From contig JAJFZO010000087.1 in assembly GCA_021397835.1 (NCBI GenBank), forward strand, positions 2,418,001 through 2,482,000: a stretch of 64,000 nucleotides of DNA. Direction: 5' to 3'. A model generated the notes under the pieces. It saw only the letters and a list, made by a program, of their open reading frames with translations, did not search any database and had not been told where the DNA came from. The DNA comes from Moringa oleifera. Its lineage: Eukaryota; Streptophyta; Magnoliopsida; Brassicales; Moringaceae. Positions within the stretch are counted from its first letter, which is position 1. Each line of letters starts with the position of its first letter. The position numbers and the translations under genes are program-made. This document shows, piece by piece, positions 58,207 through 64,000 of the stretch.

Positions 58207-59736
58207 TTGTTTTTAAGTAATCTCCTTCCTGTTTTACCAGCCTGTTGAGATTACTTAGGACTTAGGCAGACAGCACAGTCCTAGCTGCATACTTAGGCAG
58301 ACAGCGCAGTCCTAGCTGCATACTTGATATAGTAAATCTTTCTATCTTATACTCTTTTCATAATAGAGCTGATTACTGGCCTTGGATTAGCTCTCTAGTA
58401 TTGTTTGTTAGACTACATTCTTCTGAACTATGAAAATTTGTCAGTATTGTTTCTTCACATTTTGTGATTTGAATCATGGTTGGTATGACATACAATTCTT
58501 ATTTGTCTTAGCAAGAGAGAGTAAGAGAGTACTGTTTACTTTTGGAGATGTGTAGAAGGAAGCATGCCAAGTCTCTGCTTGAGATTTGGGAGTGCATGGT
58601 ATTGCCATCGCAGGGCCTATGTTGTCAATGAAATAAAGTTTGGTTTCTGTAGGTTTGCATGACAGTTTAATCAAGAGTTTAATGGAGCTTGGTCACATCT
58701 CCAACCGTCTACGGTGGAACACACCCTGTCTGGCTTGTTCAACTGGAATATGCATATGCCAATAATTTTCTCATGGTCATGTACTAATTCTGGTTCCTGT
58801 TAGCCCCTGTTTTTCTATCTTCTGCAATGAATAATGAGAATACGAATCTGTTTCCTTGCCAGTTTGGCCAGAGAGAAAATGACGTGCCAATTTCCCTATG
58901 ATGGAGATTGATAGATGGACAAATACATTTGGTAATCGATGCTTGCTGATGAGGTTAGTTCATCTTTGAAATATTTTTAAGGAGGCTAGAGATACATATG
59001 GATGGAAGGGGCAGAAATATGATTTCCTGTTTTGGGTAAGGAGAAAGCAAAACATTAAACAAGAAATCTAGAAAATATATATTTATCTGATTTTTACTGA
59101 TATTTTAAAAAGATATCTATCTGGGTTTGTTAAATAAAATGAAAAAATAATATTTTGATAAGAATATTTGTAAAACTTAATAAAAACTTTATTTATCCTA
59201 TTTAGTAATTGTAGCCCCTTATTGGTTTTTCAAATCTTTTCTTTTTGAAATTTGTTAAAATATGAGTAATCTATAGAAATAATTTGACTTTATATTTAAA
59301 TTTAATTTCATATCATATGTAAACAAAATATATACATTAATTAACTCTCCGTAAATAAAGTTGTAAATTGATTTATAATTATTATCTTGTATAATTAAAT
59401 ATTTTTATAATAAATAAAAAATTTCATATAAAATATTTATATTCATTTTAAATAATAAATTAATATTTAATATTTAAAAAATAACACTTTAAACTTTACA
59501 GTACAGTAAATAAATAATATAAATCCTAACATTATAAAAAGGTATAATATTATTTTCATATCTATTCTTTCTTTCTTCAATTTTCAATATTTTCTTCTCT
59601 GCTTGTGAAACATCCAGAATATCCATAAAATCAACAAATTTTAAAAAATAAAAATAACTAGAAATTAACATGAAAGAAAACTGAAAAGGAAATAAAAATC
59701 CGTAATCAATTTACAACTTACAACTCCGGTAATTTC
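58207..59736. other. OEP24 3' UTR and AT-rich spacer
   Basis: After the duplication the sequence keeps normal composition to about 59.0 kb (3' UTR and flank), then becomes AT-rich. No gene is seen. Confidence 0.5.
58261..58322. repeat. 31-bp tandem duplication in OEP24 3' UTR
   Basis: Two adjacent 31-bp units (58261-58291 and 58292-58322) begin CTTAGGCAGACAGC and end GTCCTAGCTGCATA. They differ by one base (A or G after GACAGC). This points to a recent duplication. Confidence 0.95.
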
Positions 59737-59891
59737 TCAGTACATTGGTCTCTTTCTCTCTTTCTTTGGGTAATCAATCTTGACTTTCAATGCACATTGT
59801 TTGTTGGCATCGATGGCTTTCACTTCATCGCCAAGGACATTACATTCATCCAACATAGTAAATCCAGCGAAAGGCAAGAGGTAGCCGATTT
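59737..59891 (-). pseudogene. Lone exon-like remnant, 50 codons
   Basis: On the minus strand an acceptor-like TTTGAG precedes 50 open codons that look protein-like (core TMLDECNVLGDEVKAIDANK, end KKERKRPMY) and a TGA stop. I do not recognise the family, and no matching upstream exons are visible in 59.9-60.5 kb. It may be the last exon of a broken or retroposed gene, or of a gene whose other exons I missed. Confidence 0.3.
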
Positions 59892-62199
59892 CTCAAATGA
59901 AGACAGATTCAATGACAGGTGGAATTCATAACCCATCCAAGTTTTTAGTGTCTGCACTGGAAGTAAGGACCAACAAAGCAACCACCCCAATTACCAGAGT
60001 CTCTGAAGCTCTAAACCCCAAAGAGAGACGTATGAACCACCTGCCCTCTACACCTTCTCTACAACCATCATTTCAAGAATCAAAAATTCAAAACAAAGAA
60101 GAAGAGACAGTCAGAATAAAAAATTGAACTTCAAACGAAATATAAAGAGTAAATACTCAGAAATCCAGGTTAGGAAAGCTACCTATCTTGAGAGATTTGG
60201 AGGAGATTGAGATACTCAGATGCTTTAGGCCATAATAGGATGAGAAAACACTTTAGAAAACCATTGGGGGGAGCTCAAAGTTTGAGCTTTTGTGATAGGG
60301 GATCGAAGAGGATAACGTACAGAGGGGTGATTTTTAGCCTGTGGATGACCAATCCACATCTTCTTCTCTTGCGTAAAACACCAATGAAGTCGAAGTTACG
60401 AAATTTTTGCGGCAAGAAAAGCTATTGCCCATAGCCAAAGCTTAGTCGCCGTGGCCCTGGCGAGTTGAAATTTCGCATATGACGTAGCAGGTGAGGCATG
60501 CTGTTAGCCGCTGTCACTTGGACCATCTTCACCGCACCAAAAATTACACCATTGAGGTCAGAAAACTTGTTTTAAAATATTTTAATATTAAATTTATTTT
60601 TATTTTTAATTTATTATATTAAAGTGATATAATTAATATTTTTAATAAATATTCATAATATTAATATTTTTATAATGTATAGTTAATTAATAAATTAATA
60701 TAACTAAATTAAATTACATATTAAATATTATTTTTATATCAACATTTTTAATGAAATATCTTTAATATATAATTATTTTATAATATAATCTACATATTTA
60801 ATTATGTATAATTTTAATTTAATTAAAAAAATAACTGAATAAAAATAAAAAATTTGGTACTTTTTCTATTCACATTTTGGTGCTTTATTGAAAATGAAAA
60901 AGTGACTTTTTCAATACTAATTTGATTTTTTAGATTTTCATTGGAGATGGTCTTAGGTTAAGTAAAAAATTTTTAAATTAATCTTTATTTTTTATTTTTT
61001 AATTTTATAATTAAAATATGGAGTAAAAATTTGTTTCGATGATACATAAATTTTAAGATTTATTTTGATTAATATTAAATATCAAAGTTTGATTAACTCA
61101 AGATTTACGAGATCTCATCATATTTAAAAAATATTTATTATATAAAATTATTTTTTATTAATGCAATAATTTTAAAAAATAAATTAATTAATATAAATTA
61201 ATGAAAATACATTCTTATTCATTTAAAATAGTAAAGTAAAATAAAAAAAATAAAAAATTTATATATAATTTAACTCTGTAAGCACTGAAAAATGTCATTA
61301 ATAAACAAAGTGTTGCTAACAATTAAAAGCGTCTTCAATGATGAATCTGTCCCTAGTAATTTAATAATCTAAAAGGTAATCATTAAATTGTTGTTGTGAC
61401 TTTAATTTTGAATTGTCAAGGTGAGTATTCAGTCAATTGGATTAACTTGATTTAAAATTTTTGAAAATCAAATTAATTAAATTTACTAAAAAACCATCAA
61501 TCAAACAAATATTACTTACAAGAATTGATTAGATTGATTTTTTTTAATTCATTAAGTAAATCACAATTAAATTTTACTATTAAAAATTTAATTAAAACAA
61601 AATTAAGTAATAATATTCACATAAACAAATATCTTATCATCTTATCATTTGAAAACTAGAATTAACATATAGATTATCAAATTAAACTTTTATAATAAAT
61701 TAATTTTAATAAAATATCTTAAATATCATATATTATAATAAATTAATAATCAATATAAATTACATAATAATGTTATAAATAGAAATATTCAATTACTTTT
61801 GCAGCCTTCTTTTTCTTGTGTGTTGAAATATTTTCATGTTTCATTCTTCCCACTTTGAAGATCTTGAAAAAGAAGGAACACCAATACCTTTTTTTGCTTG
61901 ACCACTATCTATTTTCATAGTACAAAAAATACTTAAAAATAATTTAAATAATTACATTATAAAATATAGACCTGATCCAAAAAAAATTCAACATCGAATA
62001 ATTACTAGTAGATTAAAATAATAAAAAGAGAAGATATTATTTAGTAATAAAAATAAAAAAATAATACACTAATTTTTTGAATTCATTTAAAGGTCAAACG
62101 TATTATCCAAATAATATAATCAAAATATTTCATTAGTTGACAAGCACAAATCAAATAGAGGAGTAGGAAATTAAAATGAGAGACAATACAAAATAAATG
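59892..62199. other. Intergenic, mostly AT-rich
   Basis: The 59.9-60.5 kb part has normal composition and short open frames on the plus strand without known motifs. From 60.56 kb on it is nearly pure A/T. Nothing is annotated here. Confidence 0.45.
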
Positions 62200-63350
62200 A
62201 AAGATATTCATGCAATTTCAAAATGTGTTTAACTTAACAAGTTAATATAAAAGCCAATGAACCATTGAAACAATATCATGCAATTTATAATGCAAAATAA
62301 TTAATTATTATATGTAATTTAATTATAAACTTTTGAATTGCATCCAACATCGAATAAGTAGAAATCCATCTAACTAATGCTAACATCCTAACACAATAAA
62401 CTTTTGCTTTCAATTTTTTTTTTTTTATATAACTAAGACACATTCTTTTGAACTTGATCAATCTCACAAGTGATTGACTTATATATCTAATAGCTCCTCT
62501 AACTTTAGCAACTGATTTATTCATTTTTTTCAATTTATCAATAACAATAAGATTAATAATATGTGTAATGAATTCTTGAATGGAAGTTCCTAATTGTTCA
62601 ATCTTTTGTTCAATTATAAATTATAAACATCATTGAACTAACATTGTCAAGTGTAATAGTAAATATTCGATCAGTTTCTTAATCAAGTAAATATTTTTCA
62701 ATTACATTTTCAGTGACCTCAACTACATGACTAAAAATGAGACAAAAAAGTTTAATATCCTTTTGTTTAGTTTCAATTCATTATTTATAAAATAAGTTGC
62801 AAAAAATAAAAATTAATCATTTGTACTAAAATTGTAAGTGTTTTTAGTAAGAGATAATCTAACTTTGATATTTTCAAGAATTGCTTTAGATTAGCCTTTT
62901 TATTATCATAAAGCTAAAAATAATTTATAGCGATAATCCATCATGATTGTATATAAAACTTAGGACACCTAAGTGACGCACAATACCAAAATTTTTCACC
63001 ATGTAAAAGACAACTATCTATAATAATTATCGTTACCTTCTTAATGACATCATGATTAAATATCTAACGATTTATTTTCTCTCAATTCAAAACGAGTTCA
63101 ACTAGCCTATGATCAATACCAACATTTTTTTTAATATTTTTATAAGCAACCATGTGAGCTTTAATATATATTTTTTTCCATTTCTTTTTAAAAAGCTCTT
63201 TATTATGATAATTACATCTGATTATTTATTTATTTTTTCAATTTAAAATTTTGGTGACGTGTTTCACATTTTCAACCTTGGCCTTAGAGCTTTCCTCTTC
63301 AATTTAAAATTTATAGAACAATATTGTTTTATCCTCTATCATGTCCGAAT
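62200..63350 (-). mobile_element. Decayed hAT-superfamily transposase
   Basis: Read on the minus strand, broken frames show hAT transposase landmarks in order. First is an SHVVEVTENVIEKYLLD-like segment followed by TDRIFTITLDNVSSM (about 62.64-62.74 kb; the Asp-Asn is the conserved catalytic-region motif). Next is EFITHIINLIVIDKLKKMNK (about 62.52-62.58 kb). Then come SVAKVRGAIRYISQSLVRLI and RMLALVRWISTYSMLDAIQK (62.30-62.52 kb), the decayed form of the RWNSTYxML box. Stops and frameshifts interrupt the sequence throughout. The N-terminal BED zinc finger and the C-terminal dimerisation domain cannot be traced with confidence, and no terminal inverted repeats were identified. Confidence 0.75.
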
Positions 63351-64000
63351 GATGAAAAAATTGAACCAAACTGTGTCACATTAAGTATAAGATTTATATT
63401 CTCTCTCATTTTAATTTAAATCTTTCAACTTATGCAATCCAAAAATAGAAAAAAAATAGAGAGTCAACATCTAATAATGTATCATTTATTCTCTAATTTA
63501 TATTTACCTTACTAATTATCTCTTATATCACCTATTTTTTTTCAAGGGTTTTTGTTCCATAATTTCAGAACAATCTCATTTAAAAAAAATTAATGTATTT
63601 TCATAAAAAAATCAAGTTGTTCAAATCACATAACCTTCACATATAACACATAATTTTTTTCTTTTAAAATAAAGGTCATGGACAAAGTTATCCCAATAAC
63701 ATGTAAATGAACATTTGGATAATTAATAGTAACCCATTCCATTCTAGTTTGAACATCTTGCTTGAGTATTTTAAATATTTTCAAGACTATAAAAGTTATT
63801 AAAAAAATAAAATGTTCAAGTTCATTATAAATAAAAGTGAAATGTCAAAAGAGTATACCATTAGCTTGAATTAATAATATTTTACACAAAAATACAAGAA
63901 AGAATGATAATATAATAATATTTTACATAAAAATATAATAAATAAAAAAACTAAAATAAAAAAAAAGACGCGCATGCATTTAAAATAAAAAACTAAAATT
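63351..64000. other. AT-rich window end
   Basis: This stretch is AT-rich. Parts may belong to the 5' side of the decayed hAT element, but no motif can be followed. No gene is seen. Confidence 0.4.

Overview
The window is nuclear DNA from a dicot plant. Genes are rich in introns with GT-AG borders, a nuclear-type plant tRNA gene is present, and the protein families are plant-specific (TRM/LONGIFOLIA-like, OVATE, DUF620, DUF1195, OEP24). Gene-poor stretches are extremely AT-rich. Species cannot be named from the sequence.

Layout, left to right: (1) 3' part of a TRM/LONGIFOLIA-like gene (+, 1-3101); (2) an AT-rich spacer; (3) a secreted GH17 beta-1,3-glucanase with an X8 domain (+, 6996-9306); (4) tRNA-Glu(UUC) (+, 9798-9869); (5) a complete 23-exon cytosolic glucose-6-phosphate isomerase (+, 10560-18104); (6) a minisatellite-like spacer; (7) dUTPase (-, 20299-21185); (8) a GYF-domain translational regulator of the EXA1/GIGYF type (+, 23352-32472); (9) a DUF1195 membrane protein (-, 33706-35001); (10) a cluster of box C/D snoRNAs on the minus strand (about 37.25-38.23 kb) behind a telo-box/site II/TATA promoter (about 38.70-38.87 kb); (11) a DUF620 protein (-, 39226-40827); (12) a decayed LINE (-, about 41.6-44.4 kb); (13) an OVATE family protein (+, 45674-46336); (14) an 806-residue protein I do not recognise (-, 47109-50524); (15) a long AT-rich spacer; (16) OEP24 (+, 55358-58206); (17) a lone exon-like remnant near 59.8 kb and a decayed hAT transposase (-, about 62.2-63.35 kb).

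The genes are ordinary, unrelated neighbours, each with its own promoter; nothing suggests an operon or a biosynthetic cluster. The most interesting region is the gene-free stretch at 37.2-38.9 kb. It holds two diverged copies of a double-guide C/D snoRNA whose two guides both match 25S rRNA, a U43-like snoRNA whose guide matches the 3' end of 18S rRNA, and a possible fourth snoRNA. All lie on one strand downstream of a ribosome-biogenesis type promoter. No new protein system was found. Exon borders were worked out by hand from splice signals, phase and protein continuity; the rRNA matches rely on remembered plant rRNA sequence.
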